Shown one piece after another: positions 8,345 to 17,368 of a stretch of DNA of 64,000 nt. The DNA lies in assembly GCF_043677095.1 (NCBI RefSeq), contig NZ_JBHLJR010000003.1, forward strand, positions 248,001 through 312,000, read 5' to 3'. Made by a program: the position numbers and the translations under genes. Under the pieces are notes generated by a model. It saw only the letters and a program-made list of their open reading frames with translations, was not told the DNA's origin and ran no database searches. The DNA is from Natronococcus roseus. GTDB lineage: Archaea; Halobacteriota; Halobacteria; Halobacteriales; Natrialbaceae. Positions within the stretch are counted from its first letter, which is position 1. Each line of letters begins with the position of its first letter.

Positions 8345-8568
8345 CTCGAGCGAACCGACGCGAGGACCTTCTGGTAGCCGATACCGTAGATGCCAGCGTA
8401 GAGCATGATCGCACCGAGGCCGGCGAGCCACAGCGCGACGACGGCCTCGCCCGAGCCGAAGTGCTGGAGGCTCGCGTACTCCGCGGCGAGTCCCCCGGCG
8501 GTCAGGACGGCCGCGGCGAGGACGTAGAACGACAGTGCAAGCGATTCGACGATGAGTTCGGAACCCAT
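8341..8568 (-). CDS. Small membrane protein, two helices
   Basis: Seventy-five residues with hydrophobic segments at about 8-28 and 42-63 and a short basic C-terminus (YQKVLASVRSS). It converges on the preceding gene pair with a four-base overlap and diverges from the uracil-DNA glycosylase-family gene. Function unknown; no motif beyond the helices is visible. Confidence 0.65.
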   Translation of the reverse strand: MGSELIVESLALSFYVLAAAVLTAGGLAAEYASLQHFGSGEAVVALWLAGLGAIMLYAGIYGIGYQKVLASVRSS

Positions 8569-8659
8569 TGTCGTTCGGGAGTCCTCCGGCGAAGGTAAAT
8601 CTATCCCTCGTTCGGTCTCGATCCGACCGGCCTATACGCCTCGAGGCCCGAACGAGCCC

Positions 8660-9343
8660 GTGCCAGCTTCGAACGACGATACCGACTCCGGCACCGTCCC
8701 GGGCCCGCCGTTTCCCGACTCGAGGAACGTCCTCGAACCAGACTGCCGGCGCTGTCCCGACCTCGCCGAGAACCGCAACTACATCTCGTGGGGTACCGGG
8801 CCGCTCGACGCCGACGTGCTCGTCGTCGGCGAAGCGCCCGGCCCCGGGAACCCCGACGCCGACCGCTGGAAGGGGGGCAACTGGACGGGCAAGGCCTACA
8901 CCTCCAGACACTCCGGCCGGCGGATCCGACGAATGCTCGAGCAAGTCGGCCACGACGAACGGTCGTACTACACGAACGCGGTGAAGTGCTTTCCGGCGAG
9001 CGAGGAGGATCCGACGAGCAACCGCGAACCCACCGACGAGGAGCGGGCGAACTGTCGAGCCCACCTGGTGACGGAGGTCGAGACCCTTGAGCCCGACGTC
9101 GTCCTCGCGACGGGGAAACACGCGACGAAATCGGTGCTGGCGGCCGAGGAGCGAGGCCTCGAGGGGTTCATCGATTCGGTCCTCGAGCCCGTCCGCTGTG
9201 AGACGCTCGACACCTGGCTCGTGCCGATTCTGCATCCCTCCTACCAGGACGTCTGGATCGTCCGCATGGGGTACGAACCCGAGGAGTACCTCGCCGAGAT
9301 CGGCGCGACGCTCGACGAACTCGTCGATGGCACCGATGCCTGA
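8660..9343 (+). CDS. Uracil-DNA glycosylase superfamily protein, 4Fe-4S type
   Basis: A 227-residue protein with the marks of the iron-sulfur UDG families (4/5): motif A VVGEAPGPGN at residues 55-64, motif B HPSYQD at 192-197, and four cysteines (Cys29, Cys32, Cys110, Cys132) placed like the cluster ligands. Such enzymes remove uracil from DNA to start base excision repair. Family 4 has GEAPG followed by a Glu nearby; here GPGNPD follows, so the exact family and activity are uncertain. The GTG at 8660 is preferred over an ATG at 8552 because CCTATAC lies about 27 bases upstream and the longer form would overlap the divergent gene. Confidence 0.85.
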   Translation: MPASNDDTDSGTVPGPPFPDSRNVLEPDCRRCPDLAENRNYISWGTGPLDADVLVVGEAPGPGNPDADRWKGGNWTGKAYTSRHSGRRIRRMLEQVGHDERSYYTNAVKCFPASEEDPTSNREPTDEERANCRAHLVTEVETLEPDVVLATGKHATKSVLAAEERGLEGFIDSVLEPVRCETLDTWLVPILHPSYQDVWIVRMGYEPEEYLAEIGATLDELVDGTDA

Positions 9344-9392
9344 GCCCTTCGCCAGCCCCGACGCCTAAGCCCTTCGCCACTCAACTCGAGGT

Positions 9393-9821
9393 ATGGCGGT
9401 TCGACACCGACTGACGAGCGTCGAAACGGTTCTCGAGGAGGGATCCTGGCTGTTTACGGTTCGGGACGGGCGCGGCGACGAGAAGGAGGTGATCCTCGTT
9501 CCCTGCGACGACGACGAGCGCGCCCCCGTCGAGGCGTGGGTCAACCGGTGTACCCACGAGAGCCAGCGCCTCCACCGCGAGGGCGTCGGCGCCGTGATCC
9601 GCGACGGCGGGATCGTCTGTCCGAAACACGGCTCGGTGTTCGAGAGCTGCTCGGGCTACTGTGACAACGGCGAGGCCGCGAACACGACGCTTGTCGACGT
9701 CGGGATCGAGGTCGAGGACGGGGAGGTGTACCTGACCGACGACGACGTCAGCTTCCTTCGGGATGGTGGAGCGAACGAGGACCAGGGCGGACCGAGTTCG
9801 ACCTCCCACATCCAGTTCTGA
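9393..9821 (+). CDS. Rieske [2Fe-2S] domain protein
   Basis: A 142-residue soluble protein with the Rieske ligand pattern Cys53-x-His55 (CTHESQRLH) and Cys76-x2-His79 (CPKHGSVF), binding one 2Fe-2S cluster through two Cys and two His. There is no signal peptide or membrane helix, so it is more like a ferredoxin-type component or small subunit than a cytochrome bc Rieske subunit. It follows the UDG-family gene by about 50 bases on the same strand; a redox partner is not obvious nearby. Confidence 0.88.
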   Translation: MAVRHRLTSVETVLEEGSWLFTVRDGRGDEKEVILVPCDDDERAPVEAWVNRCTHESQRLHREGVGAVIRDGGIVCPKHGSVFESCSGYCDNGEAANTTLVDVGIEVEDGEVYLTDDDVSFLRDGGANEDQGGPSSTSHIQF

Positions 9822-9828
9822 GCGCCGA

Positions 9829-12246
9829 TCAGCGCGACGGCGGCGTCGATTCGCCGACTGCGGGCAGCGCGAGCGAGAACGTCGCCCCCTCGCCGGGCTC
9901 CGAGTCCACCCAGATCTCGCCGCCGTGACGTTCGGCGATCCGCTCACAGAGCGCGAGCCCGATCCCCGTTCCCTCGTACTGCTCGTGGCTGTGCAGGCGG
10001 TCGAAGACGGAGAACACGCGCTCGCTGTTCTCGGACTCGATCCCGATCCCCTCGTCGTGGACCGAGACGACCCACCGCTCTCCCCGTCGTCTCGCGTCGA
10101 CGTGGATCCGCGGGGAATCGTCGCCGCTGTAGGTGATCGCGTTGTCCAGCAGGTTCTGAAAGACCTGGCGCAGCTGGTCCGGATCGCCATCGACGCGGGG
10201 CAGCTCCTCGACCGTGATCTCGGCGTCGCTCTCTTCGATCGCGAGCTGGAGGTCCTCGCGAACGTCGTCGAGCACCGCGTTCAGATCCGTCGACTCGAAG
10301 GGATCGCCCTGGGCTTCGACCCGAGAGTACGCGAGCAGCCCCTCGATCATGTCGCGCATTCGGTCGGCGCCGTCGACCGCGTACGCGAGGAACTCCTCGG
10401 CGTCCTCGTCGAGGTCGTCGCCGTAGCGGCGATCGAGTAGCTGCAGATAGCTCGTGATCATTCGCAGGGGTTCTTGCAGGTCGTGAGAGGCCGCGTAGGC
10501 GAACTGCTCGAGCCGCTCGTTCGACGCCTGAAGCGCCCGCTCGCGCTCCTCGTACTCGAGTTCGTAAGCGACCCACTGGGCCATCAGGTGGTGGAACGTT
10601 CGCTCCGCGTCCGAGAACGGACGGTCCCGCGACTCCGAGGAGACGAAAAAGAACGTCCGATCGGGTCCGTTCTCGAGCTCGATCCGCGTTCCAAGATAGC
10701 TCTCGAAGCCGAGTTCACGGTAGGCGAGGCTGTCCTCGAACCCCGCGCGCTCGGGGTCGGTAACCTCGGCCGTCCGCTCGCCGTTGGCTGCCAGTCGGCA
10801 GTACGTCTCCGACAGCGGGGTCTGCGTGCCGGGATCGAGGCGTTCGTGGTCGCCGCTTGCGGCCTCGACCTCGAACGTGTCGGTCGACAGATCGATTCGG
10901 GCTACCCCCCCAAGCTCGAGATCGAACCGCTCGCAGCCGAGGTCGAACACCCGCTGGAGCTTCTCGTCGAACGGCTCGTCCGGATCCGCCGCGATCTCGT
11001 ACAGTGCGCGCTCGTACTCCTCGCGCTGGAGCTGCTCGAGCTGACCTTCCACCCACTGTCCCATCAGTCGGGTGAACGCCTCCTCCTCGTCGGTAAACCC
11101 GTCCGCCCGTCGGTCCGACGAGACGAAAAAGAACGTGCGGTCGGCGCCGGCGTCGGTTTCGACGTAGGTGCCGAGGTACGACTGCAGCCCGAACTCCTCG
11201 TAGACGACCGCGTCGCCGTACCCGTCCGACTCCGGATCGTCGACACACTCCGACGGCTCGACGCCGACGGTGCCGGCACAGAACGTCTCCGAGAGCGGGA
11301 GCTCGACGCCGGGCTCGAGATACTCGTGGTCCTCGCTGGCGTACTCGACCTCGAACCGGTCGCGCTCCGCATCGACGCGAGCCATCGCGCCGAGTTCGAG
11401 ACCGAACCGCTCGCAGCCGAGGTCGAACAGCCGCTGGAGCTGCTCGCCGAACGACGCGTCGGGATCGGCCGTAATCTCGTTTTGGCGCTCGAGGAATCGG
11501 CGGCGCTTCCCGAGTTCGGCCCTGGCTTCGGTGCGGTCGACCAGCGTCCCCATCATTCGATCGAGCTCGCGCTCCGGCTCGTCGGGGCCGAAAACCTCCG
11601 CGGGCGGCGTGTAGTAGAAGTTCTGACAGACCGTCCCGTCGTAGATCAGGTGGGGGTGGGTCTCGATGACCTCGCGAAGGACCGACGGCGGAAACCGCTG
11701 GCGGTCGTACTGACAGAGCGCGATCCCGTTGTCGTCGAGCAGGAGACGGTTGAGTTTGCTCTCGTACTCGACGAGCGCCTCGACGGAGGCGTCGCGCAGT
11801 GCCCAGCTCATCTCGCTGACGATTCGGAACCCGTCGTACTCCTCGGTGGCGTTCGCGATGGCGTCCTCGAGGACGGCGATCGCGTCGTCGGGATCGAACG
11901 ACCCGTTTCGGAGAAACGAGTCCGCTGCGGTGTGGATCGCGAGCGCACCCGAGTCCAGCGCGGCGTCGACGTCGACGCCCGCGTCCCGGAGTCCCTCGAG
12001 GATCGCCGTAGGCTCGGTTTCGTCCGCGACGTACACGCACCGCTCCCCGCGTTCGAGGCCGCGTTCGACGAACGGGATCACCGTCGAGAGCTGTTCGGTG
12101 CGGGACTCGTGGACGAGCGCGAGGTGGTCGTACGAGTCGTGCTCGTCTGCCGGGTCGATCGGGCCCGAGAACTCCGAACCCGCCCGGAGCGCCTCGAGGC
12201 CGTCCTCGAGTCCCAGATCGTCCGCGTGGTTAGGTGAGTGGATCAT
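9829..12246 (-). CDS. MEDS-GAF-GAF sensor histidine kinase
   Basis: An 805-residue soluble kinase. Residues ~40-200 form a MEDS domain (LVHESRTEQLSTVIPFVERGL ... FRIVSEMSWAL), a sensory module known from methanogens and haloarchaea. Two adjacent GAF domains follow and are clearly a tandem duplication (FDLGCERFGLELGAMARVD versus FDLGCERFDLELGGVARID). The kinase core has the H-box SHDLQEPLRMI, N-box NLLDNAITYSGD, G1 DEGIGIE, F-box VFSVFDRLH and G2 GTGIGLALCE. There is no membrane helix, so it senses a cytosolic signal. The ATG at 12246 is used; the nearest TATA-like ATCTTATCC (about 12370-12378) would leave a ~100-base leader, so a GTG at 12324 is an alternative. No response regulator is adjacent. 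Confidence 0.88.
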   Translation of the reverse strand: MIHSPNHADDLGLEDGLEALRAGSEFSGPIDPADEHDSYDHLALVHESRTEQLSTVIPFVERGLERGERCVYVADETEPTAILEGLRDAGVDVDAALDSGALAIHTAADSFLRNGSFDPDDAIAVLEDAIANATEEYDGFRIVSEMSWALRDASVEALVEYESKLNRLLLDDNGIALCQYDRQRFPPSVLREVIETHPHLIYDGTVCQNFYYTPPAEVFGPDEPERELDRMMGTLVDRTEARAELGKRRRFLERQNEITADPDASFGEQLQRLFDLGCERFGLELGAMARVDAERDRFEVEYASEDHEYLEPGVELPLSETFCAGTVGVEPSECVDDPESDGYGDAVVYEEFGLQSYLGTYVETDAGADRTFFFVSSDRRADGFTDEEEAFTRLMGQWVEGQLEQLQREEYERALYEIAADPDEPFDEKLQRVFDLGCERFDLELGGVARIDLSTDTFEVEAASGDHERLDPGTQTPLSETYCRLAANGERTAEVTDPERAGFEDSLAYRELGFESYLGTRIELENGPDRTFFFVSSESRDRPFSDAERTFHHLMAQWVAYELEYEERERALQASNERLEQFAYAASHDLQEPLRMITSYLQLLDRRYGDDLDEDAEEFLAYAVDGADRMRDMIEGLLAYSRVEAQGDPFESTDLNAVLDDVREDLQLAIEESDAEITVEELPRVDGDPDQLRQVFQNLLDNAITYSGDDSPRIHVDARRRGERWVVSVHDEGIGIESENSERVFSVFDRLHSHEQYEGTGIGLALCERIAERHGGEIWVDSEPGEGATFSLALPAVGESTPPSR

Positions 12247-12543
12247 GATACGTACGCGACGGTGTCTGTCGGCGGTTCGACGGGTCTGCGCTGCGAGAGG
12301 GCGATCGAGATCCCGGAGGGCCACGTTTTCGGCGGTCGCGATCGGTGTCGGGAAGGAACAAACACAGGAGGATAAGATTCGGGGTTGAATACGCTCCGTG
12401 CCGAACGACGGGTCGTGACGCCGTCGGGACCTCGGCACGGAACGCGCAGACGATGATTCGGCGACGGAACTCGCGGCTGCGTCTCGACGGTGCCCGCGTC
12501 TCCACAGGTAACCTTCTTACGGCGAGCCGACACACACTGGCGT
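12247..12543. promoter_or_regulatory. Divergent promoter region between the histidine kinase and HIT genes
   Basis: It holds a TATA-like ATCTTATCC on the minus strand (about 12370-12378) for the kinase, and CTTCTTACGG on the plus strand (about 12513-12522) some 26 bases before the HIT-protein ATG. No RNA gene or credible small gene is seen. Confidence 0.45.
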
Positions 12544-12963
12544 ATGGGTACGATCTTTACGCAGATCGTCGAGGGAGAGATCCCGGCACGCATCGTGTAC
12601 GAGGACGAGACGACGGTCGCCTTCCTCGACGCCAACCCGCTGGCGCCGGGGCACACGCTGGTGATCCCGAAAGACGAGTACGAGCGACTGAACGACGTCC
12701 CCGACGACGTCGCGACGGAGCTCTACGCGACGATCCACAGACTGGTTCCCGCCGTCGAGGAAGCCGTCGACGCCGACGCCTCGACGGTCGCCTTTAACAA
12801 CGGCGAGGAAGCCGGCCAGGAGGTGCCCCACGTTCACTGCCACATCGTTCCCCGGTTCGAGGGCGACGGCGGCGGCCCGATCCACGGCATCGCGGGCGAG
12901 GCGCCCGATCTCGCCGACGACGAACTCGACGACATCGCCGGCGAGATCGAGTCCCGAAGCTGA
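12544..12963 (+). CDS. HIT-family nucleotide-binding protein
   Basis: A 139-residue histidine-triad protein with the full motif HVHCHIVPR (residues ~98-106), in which the middle histidine forms the nucleotidyl intermediate. Hint-type members hydrolyse adenosine phosphoramidates such as AMP-lysine. The N-terminal IFTQIVEGEIPARIVYED is typical of Hint orthologs. The ATG at 12544 is supported by a TATA-like element about 26 bases upstream. A likely housekeeping gene with no operon partner visible. Confidence 0.92.
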   Translation: MGTIFTQIVEGEIPARIVYEDETTVAFLDANPLAPGHTLVIPKDEYERLNDVPDDVATELYATIHRLVPAVEEAVDADASTVAFNNGEEAGQEVPHVHCHIVPRFEGDGGGPIHGIAGEAPDLADDELDDIAGEIESRS

Positions 12964-13005
12964 GCCGGCCGTGACAGTTTTGATCCCCTCGCTCGAGGGT
13001 CGCGT

Positions 13006-13236
13006 ATGGGAGTTCCCGACGTCGGCGCTCGGCTGCGAGCCAACCCCGTCGCAGCGACGATCGAACTCGCGAGCGTCTGCATCGCCGCGCTGTTGCTCGT
13101 CGGCACCGTCTCGCTGCTGCTGGGCGGGCTCCCGATCGTCGCCGAGTGGCCCTGGCTGCTGATTATCGGCGTCGGCGCCGCGTTCGTCCTCTTCTGGACG
13201 GTCCTGGTCCCGGCGTACGAGCGGACCCTACAGTAG
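13006..13236 (+). CDS. Small membrane protein, two helices
   Basis: A 76-residue protein with hydrophobic segments at about 19-41 and 48-68. It starts 42 bases after the HIT gene, so it may be co-transcribed. Its end overlaps by nine bases with the convergent prepilin peptidase gene. No family is recognised. Confidence 0.65.
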   Translation: MGVPDVGARLRANPVAATIELASVCIAALLLVGTVSLLLGGLPIVAEWPWLLIIGVGAAFVLFWTVLVPAYERTLQ

Positions 13237-14229
13237 GGTTCCCAGCAGTACGTCGCCGTAGGTGAGCGCGACGACGAGTCCGAGAAACAGCGGGACGAGG
13301 AAGGGCATCCCCGGCGAGATCCAGACCCGATCGCGGGTCGCCAGCGTCTCGAGCCCCGCTCGAAGCTCCGCCGGCGACGTTCCGTAGGCCGTGCCCTCGA
13401 TATCCTCGAGGAACGCCTCGGCGCCCCAGGGGTCGTCGTACTCGCGCGATCGGTCGCCCCCGTCCCGAACCGGCTCCTCGAGAGTGAGGCCGGCGTCACC
13501 GACGGACTGGTCGACGACGGCGCCGTCGGTCGGCGGGTTCGGCTCGTCGGGAAGCGTCGCGGGATCCCGGAACCGATCGGGCTGCCCCCGAAGTCGTGCG
13601 AGCGTCAGGCCGCGCCACCGGAGGTACATCCGAAGGGCGTCGAGGTCGAGTCCGCCACCCCCGTCCTCGCCGGGCGCCGAGAGCAGTTTGCCGTGGGCCG
13701 TCGGCACCCGCTCCCAGGGAACGGGTCGGCCGACGAAGGCGAGCCGTGTGAGGCGACCGGCGGCGACGTTTCGGACCGCCAGGGCGAGCGGAATCGCGAG
13801 CGCGACGACGACGGCGTTGGTCAGGATGACGAACGAGAACGCTCCGACCGGCGACGCCGCGACGGGGATCGTCCAGATGCCGAGTACGTACTGCGGCGTC
13901 GTCGGGAACAGCAGGGCGAGTACCAGCAGCGCCTTCCCGTCCGCGCCGCCGAAGGCACCGAACCACCAGCACAGGTACGCGAAGGGGACGACGAAGCCGA
14001 GGCTGATCGCTGCGGGGACGAGAAACTCGGACTGCCAGACGGCGGGACCGGCCGCCCGGGCTACGAGGGCGTCCCACAGCAGGAGGACGCCACCGAGCAT
14101 CGCGAGCGGGATCCAGAGCGAACTCGAAATCCGCCTGGTTCTGACGTCGCGAACGGCCGCCCAGCCGAAGACCGGAACGGCGAGGAGCCTGAGCAGATCC
14201 GGAACCGTCGCGACGTCGAGGGGTGTCAC
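13228..14229 (-). CDS. pibD: Archaeal prepilin peptidase, A24 family
   Basis: A 333-residue integral membrane aspartic protease that removes class III signal peptides from type IV pilins and archaellins. The two catalytic aspartates are visible: one in WAAVRDVRTRRI (about residue 28) and one in the GxGD-type motif as GADGKALL (about residue 96). A hydrophilic insertion (~165-285) precedes the last helices, as in haloarchaeal PibD. The GTG at 14229 is chosen; an AAAGATAACG element sits about 26 bases upstream. No pilin genes are visible nearby. Confidence 0.9.
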   Translation of the reverse strand: MTPLDVATVPDLLRLLAVPVFGWAAVRDVRTRRISSSLWIPLAMLGGVLLLWDALVARAAGPAVWQSEFLVPAAISLGFVVPFAYLCWWFGAFGGADGKALLVLALLFPTTPQYVLGIWTIPVAASPVGAFSFVILTNAVVVALAIPLALAVRNVAAGRLTRLAFVGRPVPWERVPTAHGKLLSAPGEDGGGGLDLDALRMYLRWRGLTLARLRGQPDRFRDPATLPDEPNPPTDGAVVDQSVGDAGLTLEEPVRDGGDRSREYDDPWGAEAFLEDIEGTAYGTSPAELRAGLETLATRDRVWISPGMPFLVPLFLGLVVALTYGDVLLGTLL

Positions 14230-14376
14230 AACCGGGTACTCTCGAGCGCGTCGGCGTTATCTTTTCGGCCCCGGAGTCAGTTGCTTCCTCATAAGTTCAA
14301 GTAGATAAGAAGTGGATGAAACGGACCGCTCGTACCGAACGAAGCGATTCGCTACCGGACAGTGCTGCTCGGGGAC

Positions 14377-15489
14377 TCAGCCCCTCGTTTCGTTTGCAGC
14401 GACGAGACGCCCCCGCTCGGACTCGTCGGCGTCGAACAGGGCAATCCGATCCCGCGGGAGTTCGACCACCACTCGATCGCCTGCCGTCGGCGGGTCGTCG
14501 GTGATCTCGGCGACGAGTTCGCCACCGGTTTCGGTTCGGACGGTCACGTCGTACCGGCGACCGACGTCCGTGACGGCCGCGACCTCACCCGGGATCGAAG
14601 GCATCGTCCCATCGGTTCCGGCGTCTGCAGAGGGGGTGAGCAACAGATCCTCCGGACGGACGTGACACGTGACCGACGCTCCCGCGGGCGGCGAACGGGC
14701 GCTGCTCCGCAGCGTGATCTCCTGTCCGCTTAGCGTGACGGTCGGCGGCTCTCGAGCGACGACGGTCGCCGGGAGCGCGTTCGATCGGCCGAGAAACGAC
14801 GCCACGAACGGGGTCGGCGGCGATTCGTACAGCGTCCGGGGAGTCCCGTCGCCGGAGATCCGACCGTCGTCCATCACGATGAGTCGGTCGGCGAGCGCCA
14901 TCGCCTCCGCCTGATCGTGGGTGACGAACAGGGTCGTGACCCCGGTTTCGTCCTGGATACGGGCGATCTCCGCCCGGAGCCGTTCGCGGAGCGCTCGATC
15001 GAGCGCCGACAGCGGCTCGTCGAGCAACAGCACGTCCGGCTGCGGGGCCAGCGCACGGGCCAGTTCGACCCGACGCTGTTGTCCCCCGCTCAGTTCGGCG
15101 GGGTACGCGTCCAATTGATCGCGGAGGGCGACCAGCTCGAGGTACTCTACGACCAGTTCCGCCCGTTCTCGAGCGTCGGTATCGCGGGACGCGAGGCCGT
15201 AGGCGACGTTCTCGCGGACGGTCATGTGGGGATACAGCGTCGACTCCTGGAAGACGACGCCGACGCGGCGCGCTTCGGGCGGCTGGTCGGTGACGTCCCG
15301 GTCGCGAAGGCGGACTCGCCCCGCCGTCGGGCGAACGTGGCCGGCGATCGCCTGTACGATCGTCGTCTTTCCGCAACCGGAGGGACCGAGCAGCGCGACG
15401 AGTTCGCCCTCCTCGAGCCCGAGCGAGACGTCGTCGACCGCCAGCTCGTCGCCGTACCGGTGGGTCAGCGCCTCGAGTTCGAGGATCAT
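14377..15489 (-). CDS. wtpC: Tungstate/molybdate-type ABC transporter ATP-binding protein
   Basis: The ATPase of an oxyanion importer; 370 residues. Walker A LLGPSGCGKTT (about 33-43), signature LSGGQQRRVELARAL (about 133-147), Walker B VLLLDEPLSALD, and the switch histidine in FVTHDQ. The C-terminal ~120 residues form a TOBE-type domain (around CHVRPEDLLLTP), which in this family can bind the oxyanion and act as a feedback sensor. The start overlaps the permease stop by four bases, the third gene of a three-gene operon. Confidence 0.9.
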   Translation of the reverse strand: MILELEALTHRYGDELAVDDVSLGLEEGELVALLGPSGCGKTTIVQAIAGHVRPTAGRVRLRDRDVTDQPPEARRVGVVFQESTLYPHMTVRENVAYGLASRDTDARERAELVVEYLELVALRDQLDAYPAELSGGQQRRVELARALAPQPDVLLLDEPLSALDRALRERLRAEIARIQDETGVTTLFVTHDQAEAMALADRLIVMDDGRISGDGTPRTLYESPPTPFVASFLGRSNALPATVVAREPPTVTLSGQEITLRSSARSPPAGASVTCHVRPEDLLLTPSADAGTDGTMPSIPGEVAAVTDVGRRYDVTVRTETGGELVAEITDDPPTAGDRVVVELPRDRIALFDADESERGRLVAANETRG

Positions 15490-16304
15490 CGGTCGATCAC
15501 CGTCGGCACGCGGCCGAACCGCTGGACCGCCGCGAGGACGACCAAGGTAATGGCGAGCAGCGCCAGCGCGAGCGGAACGATCGCGTCGATACCGCCGGCG
15601 ATGAACTCCACCCAGATCCGCGTCGGCATCGTCCGCGGGTTGTACGCCACCATCATCGTCGCGCCGAACTCGCCGATCGCCCGCGCGAACGTCAGGACGA
15701 TCCCCGCGACGATCGCGCCGCGAGCCAGCGGCAGCGAGACGTTCCAGAACGTCGAGAGCGGGCCGTAGCCAAGCGACCGGGAGGCCTGCTCGAGTCGTTC
15801 GTCGACCGCGCCGAACCCGGCTCGAGCGGTGATGATGACGAACGGCGCGGCGACGAACGTCTGTGCGAGGATCACGCCGAGCAGGCTGTCGGTGAGCGGG
15901 ATGCCGACCGCCGCGGCGGCGCCGCCGATGGGAGTGAACCGACCGACGGCGGTGAGCAGCATCGCGCCGCCGACGACTGGCGGGACGATCAGCGGCAGGA
16001 TTACCAGCGCCTCGACGAGTCGCTTGCCGACGAACGACCTGCGGGCAAGCACGTAGGCGAGCGGAACCCCGAGGACGGTCGAAATCGCCGTCGAGATCGG
16101 GGCCGTGAGCAGCGAGTTGCGGATCGCCACCCGGGCCTCCGGCGTCGACAGCTCCCCGACGACGTCGACCGCCCCGGTGCGGGCCAGGAACGCGACGAAC
16201 GGGATCGCGAAGTAGACGAGGACGAGCGTACCGAGCAGTGCGGGAACGAGCAGCTCAGGCAGTCGGCTCGAGCGCCGGGTCGGGAAGCGCCTGGCGAGGC
16301 TCAT
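15486..16304 (-). CDS. wtpB: Tungstate/molybdate-type ABC transporter permease
   Basis: A 272-residue permease with about six membrane helices and the EAA-type coupling loop around EQASRSLGYGPLSTFWNVSLPLARG (split here only for naming: residues ~178-202). The later GEFGATMMVAYNPRTMPTRIW stretch is characteristic of ModB/WtpB-type permeases. Four-base overlaps on both sides bind it to the binding-protein and ATPase genes. Choice of tungstate over molybdate is by analogy; sequence alone does not decide it. Confidence 0.88.
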   Translation of the reverse strand: MSLARRFPTRRSSRLPELLVPALLGTLVLVYFAIPFVAFLARTGAVDVVGELSTPEARVAIRNSLLTAPISTAISTVLGVPLAYVLARRSFVGKRLVEALVILPLIVPPVVGGAMLLTAVGRFTPIGGAAAAVGIPLTDSLLGVILAQTFVAAPFVIITARAGFGAVDERLEQASRSLGYGPLSTFWNVSLPLARGAIVAGIVLTFARAIGEFGATMMVAYNPRTMPTRIWVEFIAGGIDAIVPLALALLAITLVVLAAVQRFGRVPTVIDR

Positions 16305-17251
16305 ACGTCGATCGCCTCCGGGAGGTCGCCCTCGGGGCGCGGGAGGCTGTCGCCGACGGTCAGCCCCGCCTCGACGAGCAGGTCGGATTCGTCGGCGAGA
16401 AACTGAACGAGGTCGTGACCCGCATCGGGGTCGTCGGCCTCGTCGTTCACCGTGGCGTTGTACAACACTGGCCGCCCCTCCGCAGTGTACCCCTCCTCGT
16501 CGGTCGTGAACTCGACCGTCGCGTAGTGGTCGGCCAGTTCGGGCTCCGCGAAGTTGTACGCGTCCGGAAACTCGAGGAAGGGGATGTCGTGATCGACAGC
16601 CATGTTGTGATAGACGACAGAGGCGGCTCGAGAGCCGCTCTCGACGCCGGCCATCATCTGGGGCTCCTCGGGTTCCTGGTAGACGAGTTCCAGCAGCTCG
16701 TCGCGGAGGCCCTCGATTTCGTACTCGTTTTCGGCCAGTTCGAACGCCTGGACGGCGCGATAGCCGAGCGGATCGAGATCGGGGTCGCCGATCGAGACGT
16801 CGCCCTCCTCGGTCGCGAGCATCAGCTCGTGCCAGGGCTCGCCGTTCTCGAGGCCCCGTCCGAACGTCGTCTCCTCGTCGTAGCCGATGCCGACGCTGTT
16901 GGTCGCGAACTCGACGTCCCAGTCGGTGAACTCGCCGTACAGCCGATCTCGAAGGAGGGTCGAGTCGGCGCTGACGATGACGTCGGGATGTTTGGTCCGG
17001 TCCTCAACCATCCGCATCACCGCGTTCGCCCCGTAGTACTCGCCGTGTATCTCGACCCCGGTTTCGTCCTCGAACGCCGGCCCGACGTGATCTTCGAAGG
17101 TGTGAGCGAGGCTGCCGGCCGCCAGGACGTTCACCGACGTCGCGTCGCTTCCGAGGCAGCCCGCCGCGGTCGTGCCGACGAGACCGCCCGTTGCGGCGAG
17201 AACCGAGCGGCGGCTCCGAAGACCGCTGCCGTTCCCCTCGTCTCGAATCAT
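16301..17251 (-). CDS. wtpA: Tungstate/molybdate-type substrate-binding lipoprotein
   Basis: A 316-residue binding protein and first gene of the operon. The N-terminus carries a twin-arginine signal (SRRSVLAATGG) and a lipobox with Cys32 (TAAGC), as usual for Tat-exported haloarchaeal lipoproteins. The mature part follows the WtpA/ModA pattern: VNVLAAGSL at the start, VIVSADSTLL and FATNSVGIGY in the ligand cleft. It delivers the oxyanion to the WtpB/WtpC transporter for molybdo- or tungsto-pterin enzymes. The ATG at 17251 lies directly beside an inverted repeat that covers the promoter. Confidence 0.9.
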   Translation of the reverse strand: MIRDEGNGSGLRSRRSVLAATGGLVGTTAAGCLGSDATSVNVLAAGSLAHTFEDHVGPAFEDETGVEIHGEYYGANAVMRMVEDRTKHPDVIVSADSTLLRDRLYGEFTDWDVEFATNSVGIGYDEETTFGRGLENGEPWHELMLATEEGDVSIGDPDLDPLGYRAVQAFELAENEYEIEGLRDELLELVYQEPEEPQMMAGVESGSRAASVVYHNMAVDHDIPFLEFPDAYNFAEPELADHYATVEFTTDEEGYTAEGRPVLYNATVNDEADDPDAGHDLVQFLADESDLLVEAGLTVGDSLPRPEGDLPEAIDV

Positions 17252-17252
17252 A

Positions 17253-17282
17253 TTTCATACTCTGTGTACGTCCAGTATGAAA
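17253..17282. promoter_or_regulatory. Inverted repeat covering the wtpA promoter
   Basis: Perfect 9-base arms, TTTCATACT (17253-17261) and AGTATGAAA (17274-17282), with a 12-base spacer. The repeat spans from 2 to 31 bases upstream of the wtpA ATG, so its outer arm covers the TATA region and its inner arm the expected start of transcription. It is a good candidate operator for an oxyanion-responsive repressor. Confidence 0.6.
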
Positions 17283-17289
17283 CCTCGTA

Positions 17290-17317
17290 CAGTTTCTTAC
17301 TGGCTAAGAAGAAACTG
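17290..17317. promoter_or_regulatory. Second inverted repeat upstream of wtpA
   Basis: Perfect 9-base arms CAGTTTCTT (17290-17298) and AAGAAACTG (17309-17317) around a 10-base spacer, beginning 8 bases beyond the first repeat. It lies upstream of the TATA region, where activators bind in archaea. It may be a second site of the same regulator or of another. Confidence 0.45.
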
Positions 17318-17368
17318 AAAGTGGTTACCGCTCCGCCGATGCCAGGGCTCGAGCAAGGAGAATTGGTC

